Below are positions 11,802 through 20,202 of a stretch of DNA of 64,000 bases, piece after piece. Every line of letters begins with the position of its first letter. The first letter of the stretch is position 1. Origin of the DNA: Nocardia cerradoensis NBRC 101014 (GTDB lineage: Bacteria; Actinomycetota; Actinomycetes; Mycobacteriales; Mycobacteriaceae); assembly GCF_000308535.1 (NCBI RefSeq), contig NZ_BAFW01000199.1, positions 42,119-106,118 on the forward strand, read 5' to 3'. Position numbers and translations under genes: made by a program. The notes beneath the pieces were generated by a model. That model worked only from the letters and a program-made list of their open reading frames with translations. It was not told where the DNA came from and did not search any database.

Positions 11802-13121
11802 GTGCTCGACGACCACTCCCCCGGCCCCGCCCGCCTCGACCGCTCCACCGACCGGGTCGCCGCGGCGGTGGCCGACGCGCATCGCCGGGAGTGGGCGTTC
11901 GTACTGGCGGCGACCGTGCGGGTGACCCACGACCTCGAGCTCGCCGAGGAATGCGTCCAGGACGCGTACGCGCAGGCGCTGGTGCGATGGGCCGCGGACG
12001 GAATTCCGTCCCGGCCCGCGGCCTGGCTGACCACGGTGGCGCGCAACCGCGCACTGGATCTGCTGCGCCGGCAGTCCACCGCGCGCCGCGCGTTGCCGTT
12101 GCTGATCGCGGACGAAACAACCGCCGGGACAACCGATTTCGATGCCATCGATCCGTACGATCCGCAGTTCCCGGACGACCGCTTGCGACTGATCTGCACC
12201 TGTTGCCATCCGGCACTGGCCCCGCAGACCCAGGTCGCGCTCACTCTGCGTCTGGTCTGCGGGCTCACCACGGCCGAGGTGGCGCGCGCCTTCCTGGTGG
12301 CCGAGCCGACGATGGCCGCGCGGATCACCCGCGCCAAGAAGAAGATCGCCGCGGCCCGGATTCCCTACCGGGTGCCGGGACCGGCCGAACTGCCCGAGCG
12401 CGTCGAGGCCGTGCTGGCGGTGGTGCATCTGCTGTTCACCACCGGGCACACCGCACCGTCGGGCGACGACCTCATCCGCCGCGATCTGACCGAACGCGCC
12501 CTCGATCTGGCGCGAATGCTGCACGGTCTGCTGCCGGAGGATCCGGAGATCGCGGGCCTGCTCGCGCTGCTGCTGCTCACCGACGCCCGCCGCGCGGCGC
12601 GGGTGACGGCCGGCGGCGCCATGGTCGCGCTGGCCGATCAGGACCGCGCGCGCTGGGATCGGGAGGAGATCACCCAGGGCATCGCGCTGGTGCGCTTCGC
12701 GCTGGAACGGCGGCCGGGCCGCTACGCGTTGCAGGCCGCGATCGCCGCCGTGCACGCCGAGGCGCCCAGCTACGCCGCCACCGACTGGCAGGAGATCCGC
12801 GGGCTCTACGACGTGCTGATCCGGATCTGGCCGTCGCCGGTGGTGGCGCTCAATCGCGCCGTCGCGATCGGGATGGCGGGTGATCCGGCCGCCGGGTACG
12901 CCGCGCTCGACACCCTGGCCGCCGAACCGCAGCTGGCCGGGTACAGCTACCTGCCCGCCGCGCGCGCCCACTTCCTCACCGAACTCGGGCGGTTCGACGA
13001 GGCCCGGCTCGCCTACTCCGAGGCCCTGCTGCTGACCGAGAACGCCGCCGAGCGCGACTTTCTCGACCGCCGCCTGGCCGAGCTCGACCGGCGCGCGTCC
13101 GGCCGCCACAACGGCCGCTGA
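11802..13121 (+). CDS. ECF42-type RNA polymerase sigma factor with helical C-terminal extension
   Basis: The 439-residue protein starts at GTG 11802. Sigma region 2 lies at about 20-90 (EECVQDAYAQALVRW, WLTTVARNRALDLLRR) and region 4 at about 125-190 (CGLTTAEVARAFLVAEPTMAARITRAKKKI). The remaining ~240 residues form an alpha-helical TPR-like extension (DUF6596-type) that is characteristic of ECF42 and needed for activity in studied cases. No anti-sigma gene is adjacent, as expected for this group; control is thought to involve the C-terminal extension. The upstream DGPF gene is its usual partner. Confidence 0.9.
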   Translation: MLDDHSPGPARLDRSTDRVAAAVADAHRREWAFVLAATVRVTHDLELAEECVQDAYAQALVRWAADGIPSRPAAWLTTVARNRALDLLRRQSTARRALPLLIADETTAGTTDFDAIDPYDPQFPDDRLRLICTCCHPALAPQTQVALTLRLVCGLTTAEVARAFLVAEPTMAARITRAKKKIAAARIPYRVPGPAELPERVEAVLAVVHLLFTTGHTAPSGDDLIRRDLTERALDLARMLHGLLPEDPEIAGLLALLLLTDARRAARVTAGGAMVALADQDRARWDREEITQGIALVRFALERRPGRYALQAAIAAVHAEAPSYAATDWQEIRGLYDVLIRIWPSPVVALNRAVAIGMAGDPAAGYAALDTLAAEPQLAGYSYLPAARAHFLTELGRFDEARLAYSEALLLTENAAERDFLDRRLAELDRRASGRHNGR

Positions 13122-13159
13122 GGCGGCGTTTCGCGCGGTCGCGGGCATAGGGTGGACCG

Positions 13160-13774
13160 ATGGATGTGACCGTTCGTCCCGTGACGGAATCGGAGGTGCC
13201 CGAACTGGCCCGCGTGCTGGGTCTGGCGTTCGACGACGATCCGATCGTGCGGTGGTGCATACCGGCCGAACGCACCCGGCCCGCGCGCGCGGCCATCATG
13301 TTCGGCGCGCTGATCCGGCATCTGTACCTGCGGCACGGGGCAGTCGACGCGGCCTTCGATCCGTCGGGCCGGATCGTCGGGGGCGCGGTGTGGTCGCCGC
13401 CCGGGCAGTGGAATTCCTCGGACGCCGATCAGCTGCGGATGCTGCCCGCGCTGGCGCGTGCGTTCCGGCTGCGGCTGCTCGCCGCCGGGCGCATGTCGGA
13501 TCGGATGAGCAAGGCGCATCCGCACGAACCGCACTGGTATCTCGCCATCGTCGGCACCGATCCGGCGGTCCGCGGCAAGGGGTACGGGCACGCCCTGCTG
13601 GCGCCGCGGCTGGCGCACTGTGACGAAACCGGCGCGCCCGCGTATCTGGAATCCAGCAAATTCGCCAATATCGCCTATTACGAGCGCTACGGGTTCGATC
13701 TGCGTAGCGAACTCGACGTCACCGGCGGCGGACCGCTGCTGTGGCCGATGTGGCGTCAGTCCGCGACGTCGTAG
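13160..13774 (+). CDS. GNAT family N-acetyltransferase
   Basis: The 204-residue protein has an N-terminal GNAT fold with WYLAIVGTDPAVRGKGYGHALLAPRL as the acetyl-CoA binding segment and AYLESSKFANIAYYERYGFDL near the C-terminus, the usual ending of actinobacterial small-molecule GNATs. The start MDVTVRPVTESEV follows a weak Shine-Dalgarno. Its 3' end overlaps the convergent Rv3217c-like gene by 19 bp. Substrate unknown. Confidence 0.8.
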   Translation: MDVTVRPVTESEVPELARVLGLAFDDDPIVRWCIPAERTRPARAAIMFGALIRHLYLRHGAVDAAFDPSGRIVGGAVWSPPGQWNSSDADQLRMLPALARAFRLRLLAAGRMSDRMSKAHPHEPHWYLAIVGTDPAVRGKGYGHALLAPRLAHCDETGAPAYLESSKFANIAYYERYGFDLRSELDVTGGGPLLWPMWRQSATS

Positions 13775-14202
13775 GCCTGGGCCATCCAGCGCACCGACGG
13801 CGGCGAGAAGATCAGGCCGAGGGTGACCAGAGCGAGCAGCCCGACCGGAATGCCCAATTCGAATCGATGCGAGCTGAGCATGTACCAGGCGGCGGGCAGG
13901 AGCAGGACCTGCGCGATCACCACGATGGCCCGGCCCCAGCGCTTTCCGCGCAGCAGGCCGATACCGGCGGCCAGCACCGCGCCGGCCAGGATGACGAACC
14001 AGGCGGCGGTACCGTAGGCCGATTTCGCGGAGGTGTCCGAAGACGTGATGCCCTGCACCACGAGCACGATCGCGATGATCACCCCGATCAGGCCCTCGAG
14101 CGTGGCCAGCGCGCCGGCGCCGCGCACCGTGCCCGGAGTCGGGTCGGCCGCGCCGCCGGTGGTGCCGCCGGTGCTCTCACTGTCCGCGTTCTGCTTCGCC
14201 AC
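13756..14202 (-). CDS. Conserved integral membrane protein (Rv3217c-like)
   Basis: The 148-residue protein has a polar N-terminus of ~28 residues and four hydrophobic segments (about 33-52, 65-82, 89-107, 115-132). Length and position next to the diacylglycerol-kinase-like gene fit Rv3217c. It overlaps the GNAT gene tail to tail. No catalytic motif is seen and its function is unknown. Confidence 0.75.
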   Translation of the reverse strand: MAKQNADSESTGGTTGGAADPTPGTVRGAGALATLEGLIGVIIAIVLVVQGITSSDTSAKSAYGTAAWFVILAGAVLAAGIGLLRGKRWGRAIVVIAQVLLLPAAWYMLSSHRFELGIPVGLLALVTLGLIFSPPSVRWMAQAYDVAD

Positions 14203-14294
14203 CCGCCCAGCGTAGAACCGCGCGAACCGGGCCTCGCACGCATGGTCACCTCCGCGGCGGGATTCGGCGGCGATCGCTCAGTAGGCTGCTCAGG

Positions 14295-15392
14295 GTGCGG
14301 ACGCTGTTGATCGTGAATCCGAATGCCACCTCGACCACTCCGGCCACGCGGGATCTGCTCGCACACGCGCTGGAGAGCCGCACCCAGCTCATCGTGGCGC
14401 ATACCCAGCATCGCGGGCACGCCGCGGAATTGGCGCAGTGGGCGACCGATGCCGAGATGGATCTGATCGTGGTGCACGGCGGCGACGGCACGGTCAACGA
14501 GACCGTCAACGGATTCCTCCCGCTGCCGGAACCGGGCACATCGGCCCTGCCGGAACCGGGCACATCGGCGCTGCCGGAACCGGGCACATCCGCGCTGCCG
14601 CAACCGGGCGCGTCCGCATCGGATCCCGTCGGCGCCGCGGAATCGGCCGCCGCGCGACGAGCGGGCAGCTGGATCCCGCGGTTGGGCGTCATCCCGGGCG
14701 GTTCGGCGAACGTGTTCGCGCGGTCGCTGGGTATCGAAGCGGATCCGGTGGCCGCGACCAATCAGCTCATCGACCTGCTCTCGCTCGACGGCGGCGACGC
14801 GCACGCCGGCGATCGCCGGATCGGCCTGATGGTCGCCGACGGCCGCTGGTGCGCGTTCAGCGCGGGCGTCGGGTTGGACGCCGACGTGTGCGAGGCGATC
14901 GATCGCAGCCGCGCAGCGGGTCATGCCGCGACGCCGGCCCGGTACCTGCGCACCACGGTCCGGCAGTTCTTCCGCGCCAAGCGGCGCGAGCCCGCGATCA
15001 CCGTGCGCGTTCCCGGCCACGATCCGGTGCCGGGTGTGCATTACGCCTTCGTGACGAACACCAGTCCATGGACGTATCTGGACAGCACTCCGGTGCGCAC
15101 CAATCCCGGGACGACGTTCGAACGCGGGCTCGGTGTGTTTGCGATGCGGACGATGGGGGTATTGCCGACACTGTCGGTCGCCAGGCAACTCCTGGCGTCC
15201 GACGGAGATCCGAAGGCCCGCAATTTGTTTCGCGTCGACGATGTATCTTCGGTGCGAATCGAGGCCGACGACGAGGTCGGTCTGCAAATCGATGGCGACT
15301 TCATCGGCCGGCGCAACGTGGTGGATTTCACCTCGGTGCCGGAAGTGCTCGAAGTGGTCGCTCCCAAGCCGGATTCCGCCCGACACAACTGA
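14295..15392 (+). CDS. Diacylglycerol kinase family lipid kinase (Rv3218-like)
   Basis: The 365-residue protein from GTG 14295 opens MRTLLIVNPNATST and carries the nucleotide motif VVHGGDGTVNETVNG and GVIPGGSANVFARSLGI, both diagnostic of DAGK-cat lipid kinases. It probably phosphorylates a lipid or sphingoid-like substrate at the membrane. Between the GGDGT motif and the GGSAN loop lies an insertion of about 40 residues made partly of four LPEPGTSA-type octapeptide repeats (residues 77-108), which accounts for its greater length than the ~320-residue mycobacterial homologue. It precedes whiB1 as in Mycobacterium. Confidence 0.88.
   Translation: MRTLLIVNPNATSTTPATRDLLAHALESRTQLIVAHTQHRGHAAELAQWATDAEMDLIVVHGGDGTVNETVNGFLPLPEPGTSALPEPGTSALPEPGTSALPQPGASASDPVGAAESAAARRAGSWIPRLGVIPGGSANVFARSLGIEADPVAATNQLIDLLSLDGGDAHAGDRRIGLMVADGRWCAFSAGVGLDADVCEAIDRSRAAGHAATPARYLRTTVRQFFRAKRREPAITVRVPGHDPVPGVHYAFVTNTSPWTYLDSTPVRTNPGTTFERGLGVFAMRTMGVLPTLSVARQLLASDGDPKARNLFRVDDVSSVRIEADDEVGLQIDGDFIGRRNVVDFTSVPEVLEVVAPKPDSARHN
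14523..14618 (+). repeat. Four 24-bp tandem repeats inside the lipid kinase gene
   Basis: Units start CTGCCGGAACCGGGCACATC and span 14523-14546, 14547-14570, 14571-14594 and 14595-14618. The first three differ only at one or two bases; the fourth has diverged (LPQPGASA). They are in frame and encode a Pro/Gly-rich loop. Confidence 0.95.
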
Positions 15393-15505
15393 GAAACCTC
15401 GCAGTTGCGCTGCGGAAACCAGCACAAGCGAGTACAAAGGACTCCGCAGGCCCGGCTTTTCAGGGCTTTAGAGCGTGAGCTTCCCCACGGTGCACCCGAA
15501 GGCTA

Positions 15506-15538
15506 TTGACATCTACGGTGTTCGTGAAAGCATTCACA
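15506..15538 (+). promoter_or_regulatory. whiB1 promoter region with CRP-type site
   Basis: CGTGAAAGCATTCACA at 15523-15538 has perfect GTGA-N6-TCAC symmetry, the CRP/FNR family consensus. A TTGACA -35-like hexamer lies at 15506-15511. The region is 90-120 bp upstream of whiB1. In M. tuberculosis whiB1 is directly controlled by the cAMP receptor protein Rv3676, so the site is probably conserved. The exact transcription start is not evident. Confidence 0.65.
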
Positions 15539-15626
15539 AGCAACCGTGCGGAAACATTCGAGACGCACAAGTGAACGGACCACAAACCAGCGGCGCCTTA
15601 CGGCGCCCATGCAAAGGAGCAGAGGA

Positions 15627-15881
15627 ATGGACTGGCGCCACAAGGCCATCTGTCGCGACGAGGACCCCGAGCTGTTCTTCCCGGTGGGTAACAGTGGTCC
15701 GGCGCTCGCGCAGATTGCCGATGCCAAGCTGGTCTGCGCCCGCTGCCCCGTGACCGCCGACTGCCTGTCCTGGGCCCTGTCCTCCGGACAGGATGCCGGC
15801 GTGTGGGGTGGTATGAGCGAAGACGAGCGCCGGGCGCTGAAGCGGCGCAACGCCCGCACCCGCACTCGCAGCGTCGTCTGA
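15627..15881 (+). CDS. whiB1: WhiB family iron-sulfur transcriptional regulator WhiB1
   Basis: The 84-residue protein has the four cluster cysteines Cys9, Cys37, Cys40 and Cys46, the GVWGG turn (58-62) and a basic C-terminus (RRALKRRNARTRTRS) for DNA binding. Length is identical to M. tuberculosis WhiB1. It binds a [4Fe-4S] cluster that reacts with nitric oxide and works with the primary sigma factor. GAGGA precedes the ATG. A CRP-like site lies upstream and a strong terminator downstream. Confidence 0.96.
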   Translation: MDWRHKAICRDEDPELFFPVGNSGPALAQIADAKLVCARCPVTADCLSWALSSGQDAGVWGGMSEDERRALKRRNARTRTRSVV

Positions 15882-15940
15882 GACGCGCGGCGTTACCGGC
15901 CTGTAGTAAACCGCACAGCCCCGACCGGTAACGCATTTCG

Positions 15941-15977
15941 GCCCGGCACCTTAAAGGTGCCGGGCTTCACTGTTTTT
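15941..15977 (+). terminator. Rho-independent terminator after whiB1
   Basis: GCCCGGCACC (15941-15950) pairs with GGTGCCGGGC (15956-15965) around a TTAAA loop, followed by TTCACTGTTTTT. It lies between convergent whiB1 and pdtaS; the T-run is on the plus strand, serving whiB1. Confidence 0.88.
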
Positions 15978-16072
15978 GTTGCCGGATTGTTTTCCCGCGC
16001 CATTTCACATAACCGTTCGACAGCGATTCGGACTTATCCGATTTCCGCGACTCGCGTGCGCGAGGCGCCGTT

Positions 16073-17587
16073 TCAGCGCGCGTTGCGGCGACCCAGCGGG
16101 ACCCGCAGCACGGCGTCGGTGCCGATATCGGCGCCGGGATGCAAACCGATCGAGCCGCCGAGTTCCGCGGTCACCAGAGTGCGCACGATCTGCAATCCCA
16201 GCCGATCGGAACCGTCGAGGCTGAATCCCTCCGGCAACCCACGTCCGTCGTCGCTGATGATGACATCGAGCCACCGCGCCGAACGCTCGGAACGTATTGT
16301 GACAGTGCCGTTTTCGCCCGCGTCGAAGGCGTGCTCGATGGCATTCTGCACCAATTCGGTCAGCACCATCACCAACGGGGTCGCGCGTTCGGCCGAGAAA
16401 ACTCCCAGCGAACCGTCGCGGCGGACCTTGATGCGGGCGGTGTGCACGGTCGCCACATCGGCCATGATCGGCAACAGGCGATCGACCACCTCGTCGAGGT
16501 CGACCTCCTCGTCCACCGACATCGACAGCATTTCGTGCACGGAGGCGATGGAGGTGACGCGGCGCACCGATTCGGTGAGCGCCACCCGAGCCTCTTCGTT
16601 CTCGGTGCGGCGGGCCTGCAGACGCAGCAGCGCGGCGACGGTCTGCAGGTTGTTCTTCACCCGATGATGGATCTCGCGGATGGTGGCGTCCTTGGACAGC
16701 AGCGCCCGGTCGCGGCGCTTGACCTCCGTGACGTCGCGGACCAGCACCGCGGCCCCCGCCAGTTCACCGTGCGGACGCAGCACCAGCGTGCGCAGCAGTA
16801 CCGTCGCGCCGCGTGCCTCGACCTCCATCCGCCGGCCCGATTTGCCGGCCAGCGCGGCCTGGATGTCGCTGACGACCTCCTGCGCGTCGAACGGATCGGT
16901 GATCAGCGAGCGGGTCGACTGGGCCAGATCGTGCCCGGCCAGCTCGCTCTGCAGGCCCATGCGGTGGTACGCCGACAGCGCGTTCGGGCTGGCGTAGACG
17001 ACCAGACCGGCGGTGTCGAGGCGGATGAAGCCGTCCCCGGCGCGCGGGCTGGAATGTGAGCCGGTGCGGTCCTCGAGGGTGGGGAAGGTGCCGTCGGCGA
17101 TCATCTGACACAGATCGTCGGCGCAGCTCATATAGGCGTGCTCGAGGCTGCCGCGGACCTTCGAGCGCTGCATATCGGTGTCGCGGCCGAGTACGGCGAT
17201 GACGTCGGTCCCGCAGCGCACCGGAATCCCCTCGCGGATGACCCGCGCCGGGGTGGGGTGGTAGACGCCGGTCGATTCGCCGTCGCCCTCGACCCGCACG
17301 ATCTCCCCCGAGCTCAGGGCCTGGAAGATCTGCGGATGTTCCTGGCGCGATGCCAGCGATCCGACCAGATCGTCGGGCTGGACCGTCGGGGCGGTCGTCG
17401 GCCGGCATTGGGCGACGCAGACCACGTCGGCCCCGTCGGTCACCGGGCCGATCCCGACCCACAGTTGCAGATCGGCGAACGACAGGTCGGCCAGCAGCTG
17501 CCAATCCCCCACCACGCGCTGCAGATGATCCACCGCCGCACCGGGGAGATCGGTGTGTTCGGCGAGCAGATCACTAAGAGTGGACAC
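16073..17587 (-). CDS. pdtaS: Cytoplasmic sensor histidine kinase PdtaS
   Basis: The 504-residue protein has a GAF-like domain (about 1-145), a PAS domain (about 180-290), a HisKA_2 region with EIHHRVKNNLQT (His307/308 phosphoacceptor area) and a C-terminal HATPase domain with ELVQNAIEHAF (N box) and ISDDGRGLPEGF. There is no membrane segment. It corresponds to Rv3220c, whose partner is the RNA-binding antiterminator PdtaR (Rv1626), encoded elsewhere in mycobacteria and not in this window. It lies between whiB1 and the biotinyl protein as in Mycobacterium. Confidence 0.93.
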   Translation of the reverse strand: MSTLSDLLAEHTDLPGAAVDHLQRVVGDWQLLADLSFADLQLWVGIGPVTDGADVVCVAQCRPTTAPTVQPDDLVGSLASRQEHPQIFQALSSGEIVRVEGDGESTGVYHPTPARVIREGIPVRCGTDVIAVLGRDTDMQRSKVRGSLEHAYMSCADDLCQMIADGTFPTLEDRTGSHSSPRAGDGFIRLDTAGLVVYASPNALSAYHRMGLQSELAGHDLAQSTRSLITDPFDAQEVVSDIQAALAGKSGRRMEVEARGATVLLRTLVLRPHGELAGAAVLVRDVTEVKRRDRALLSKDATIREIHHRVKNNLQTVAALLRLQARRTENEEARVALTESVRRVTSIASVHEMLSMSVDEEVDLDEVVDRLLPIMADVATVHTARIKVRRDGSLGVFSAERATPLVMVLTELVQNAIEHAFDAGENGTVTIRSERSARWLDVIISDDGRGLPEGFSLDGSDRLGLQIVRTLVTAELGGSIGLHPGADIGTDAVLRVPLGRRNAR

Positions 17588-17641
17588 GGGAACAAAGGCT
17601 ACGGCACCCGCCCGTGAGCCGACGTGGTGTCGCGGCGGAAG

Positions 17642-17857
17642 CTAGGAGATGACGGCGATCAGATCGCCCTTCTGCAGGACGTCGCCCGGTTTCACATTGA
17701 TCGAGGCGACGGTGCCGTCCGCCTCGGCCACCACCGGAATCTCCATCTTCATCGATTCCAGCAGCACCAGGGTGTCACCTTCGCGCACGGCCGCGCCCTC
17801 GTGCGCGACGATCTGGAAGACGGTGGACACCATCTCCGCGAGCACTTCCTCAGCCAT
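17642..17857 (-). CDS. Biotin/lipoyl-attachment protein (TB7.3-like)
   Basis: The 71-residue protein (ATG at 17857; 71 residues is also the size of Rv3221c/TB7.3) is essentially one biotinyl domain with LLESMKMEIPV, whose Lys in MKM is the biotinylation site. It lies upstream of pdtaS with 54 bp between. It could act as a free-standing biotin carrier, but no carboxylase subunit is nearby. Confidence 0.9.
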   Translation of the reverse strand: MAEEVLAEMVSTVFQIVAHEGAAVREGDTLVLLESMKMEIPVVAEADGTVASINVKPGDVLQKGDLIAVIS

Positions 17858-17969
17858 GACACCCTTCCGGTCGATCGGCCCGTATCCGCTGACGGTACAG
17901 CCAACCACATCCGTGCCGAGAGCGTTCGATCGCTCGAAAGATACCGAGCCGTAGGCGCTGTCGCGCCGG

Positions 17970-20123
17970 TTATGCGGTGGTGCTCACCTTGACCCAGGTG
18001 TTGTTGACGGCAGCTGTGCCGGACAGCGGGTCGACCAGTGCCGGATCGTGGAGGAGGTTGACGTTGGCGCCCGGGAGGGACGCGGCGACCCGCCAGCCGA
18101 CGCCGGGTTCGCGGTGACCCCAGCCGTGCGGGATCGCGACCGTGCCGGGGCGGATATCGTCACCGACCTCCAGGGTCACCACGATCGAACCGCTCGACGA
18201 GGTGACGGTGACCGGTTCCCCGTCGGCCAGCCCGCGCGCGCCGGCGTCGGCCGGATGCATGAGGACGGTGCAGCGATCGCGGCCCTTCACCATGGCCGGG
18301 ACGTTGTGCAGCCACGAGTTGTTGCTGCGCAGATGGCGACGGCCGATCAGGCGCAGATCGAATCCGTCGGCTCCGGCGGGCGGAGTCGCCGGCAGGTCGG
18401 TGAGCAGCTTCGCCACCTCGGCACGGAAATCCTGCGGCGCCAACCGGACCTTGCGGTCGCGGGTGCCGATCAGCGTGCGCAGGCGCGGGCGCAGCGGCCC
18501 GAGATCGATGCCGCCCGCGGACGCGCGCAGCTTGGTGATGGTCAGGCCCGCCCGGCCGCGGCGCAGCACGCCGTACGGACCGGCCGCGATGCCCAGCGCG
18601 GCCAGCCGCACCGGCGAGAGGCGTTCGAACATCGCGTTCAGCATCCTGCCGGTGAGGCGTCGCGCCGGCAGCGGCACGACCTCGGTGACCAGCCGCGCCA
18701 TGATCTCCCAGTCCTCGAGGCCGTCGGCCGGCGGCTCGAACACCCTGGCGTCGTAGCGCAGATTGTTGCGCACGCTGAACACCGGGAACAGCAGGTTGAC
18801 GTCCTCGCGCTCGAGCTGGGACACCGGCGGCAGGATGATGTCGGCGTGCCGGGTGGTCTCGGTGACGTACATGTCCACGGCCACAAAGAAATCCAGCGAT
18901 TCCAGCGCCGCGTCCAGGCGTCCGCGCTGCGGCGTCGACAGCACCGGATTGCCGGCGTAGGTGACCATCGCCCGGATCTGCCCGCGGCCCTCGGTGAGAA
19001 TCTCGTCGGCCAGCGCCGCGACCGGCAGTTCGGACCGGAAGGACTTGTAGCGGCCCGAGCGGTCGGTCCACGCGCCGTGACCCATCGGCAGATATTTGCC
19101 GTACCGGGCGGCGTCGACCGGCGCGGTCGCGAACATCTGCCCGCCCGCCCGGTCCAGATTGCCGGTCACCGCGTTGATCGTGTTCACCAGCCAGTGCGTG
19201 AGTGTGCCGGTCACCTGCTGGCATACGCCGATCCGCGCGTAGAGCACGGCCGAGCGGGCCGCGGCATGGTCGCGGGCGAAACCGCGGATGGTCTCGGCGT
19301 CGACACCGGCATGCGGGGCCGCCACTTCGGGCGTGCACTGTGCGACGGTCTCGCGCAGTTGGTCCCAGCCCGAACAGCGCGCACGCACGGCCCGCTCGTC
19401 GCACAGCTTTTCGTCGATCAGCACATTGAGCACGGCCAGCAGCAAATAGACGTCACCACCCGGAACGACCGCGATGTGCTGGTCGGCCAGCCGCGCGGTC
19501 TCGGTGCGGCGCGGATCGATCACCACGACCGTGCCGCCGCGCTCACGCACCCGCTTGATGCGCTGCTTGGCATTCGGCATGGTCGTCACCGACCCGTTCG
19601 ACACCGCCGGATTCGCGCCCAGGATCACCAGCCGGTCGGTGCGATCGATATCGGCGACCGGCATCAGGACATTGGATCCGAACATCCGCCAGGCCGCGAA
19701 CTCCTGCGGGAATTGATCGATCGAGGAAGCGGAGAAGAAGTTGCGGGTCGCCAGCGCGACCCGCAACAGCACGCCGTACAACACCGAAGAACTATGTGCC
19801 GCAGGGTTTCCCAGATACATGCCGATCGCGCTCGGACCGTGCTCCGCGCGGATTCGGCGCAGCCGCTGCCCGATCTCGCGGAAGGCTTCGTCCCAGCCGA
19901 TCGGCTCGAACCGGTCGCCGACGCGGCGTACCGGTGTGCGGAGCCGATCCGGGTCGTGGTGCAGCGCTCCCATCGCCGTGGCCTTGGGACAGATATATCC
20001 CTCGGACAGCACATCGTCGGGATTTCCCTCGATCCGGACGACGCGGTCGCCTTCGACGGTGACCCGGATTCCGCAGTGCGCCTCACACAGGGTGCACTGT
20101 CGAGAAACAATGCGAGTATCCAT
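17970..20123 (-). CDS. Molybdopterin-dependent oxidoreductase, formate dehydrogenase/nitrate reductase-like
   Basis: From ATG 20123 (preceded by GAGAGGA) the protein is 717 residues. Cys10, Cys13, Cys17 and Cys45 form the N-terminal [4Fe-4S] motif (CTLCEAHCG...YICPK), followed by the molybdopterin-binding core and a C-terminal dinucleotide-binding domain ending in VDPLSGTAAVNNTWVKV. No Tat signal is present, so it is cytoplasmic. It resembles the stand-alone DMSO-reductase-family enzymes of actinobacteria; substrate cannot be assigned. In M. tuberculosis rshA-sigH follow at this point, so synteny breaks here. Confidence 0.87.
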   Translation of the reverse strand: MDTRIVSRQCTLCEAHCGIRVTVEGDRVVRIEGNPDDVLSEGYICPKATAMGALHHDPDRLRTPVRRVGDRFEPIGWDEAFREIGQRLRRIRAEHGPSAIGMYLGNPAAHSSSVLYGVLLRVALATRNFFSASSIDQFPQEFAAWRMFGSNVLMPVADIDRTDRLVILGANPAVSNGSVTTMPNAKQRIKRVRERGGTVVVIDPRRTETARLADQHIAVVPGGDVYLLLAVLNVLIDEKLCDERAVRARCSGWDQLRETVAQCTPEVAAPHAGVDAETIRGFARDHAAARSAVLYARIGVCQQVTGTLTHWLVNTINAVTGNLDRAGGQMFATAPVDAARYGKYLPMGHGAWTDRSGRYKSFRSELPVAALADEILTEGRGQIRAMVTYAGNPVLSTPQRGRLDAALESLDFFVAVDMYVTETTRHADIILPPVSQLEREDVNLLFPVFSVRNNLRYDARVFEPPADGLEDWEIMARLVTEVVPLPARRLTGRMLNAMFERLSPVRLAALGIAAGPYGVLRRGRAGLTITKLRASAGGIDLGPLRPRLRTLIGTRDRKVRLAPQDFRAEVAKLLTDLPATPPAGADGFDLRLIGRRHLRSNNSWLHNVPAMVKGRDRCTVLMHPADAGARGLADGEPVTVTSSSGSIVVTLEVGDDIRPGTVAIPHGWGHREPGVGWRVAASLPGANVNLLHDPALVDPLSGTAAVNNTWVKVSTTA

Positions 20124-20202
20124 GGCACATCCTCTCACGCGCGGGGCATCTCGCAGCGTACCGGCGCCCGCGGCCTCGGTACAGCCCCCGCCGGATCGGC
20201 CG

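Noticed and set aside
14523..14618. Short tandem repeats as a CRISPR array
   Set aside because: Units are directly adjacent without spacers and are in frame within a kinase gene.
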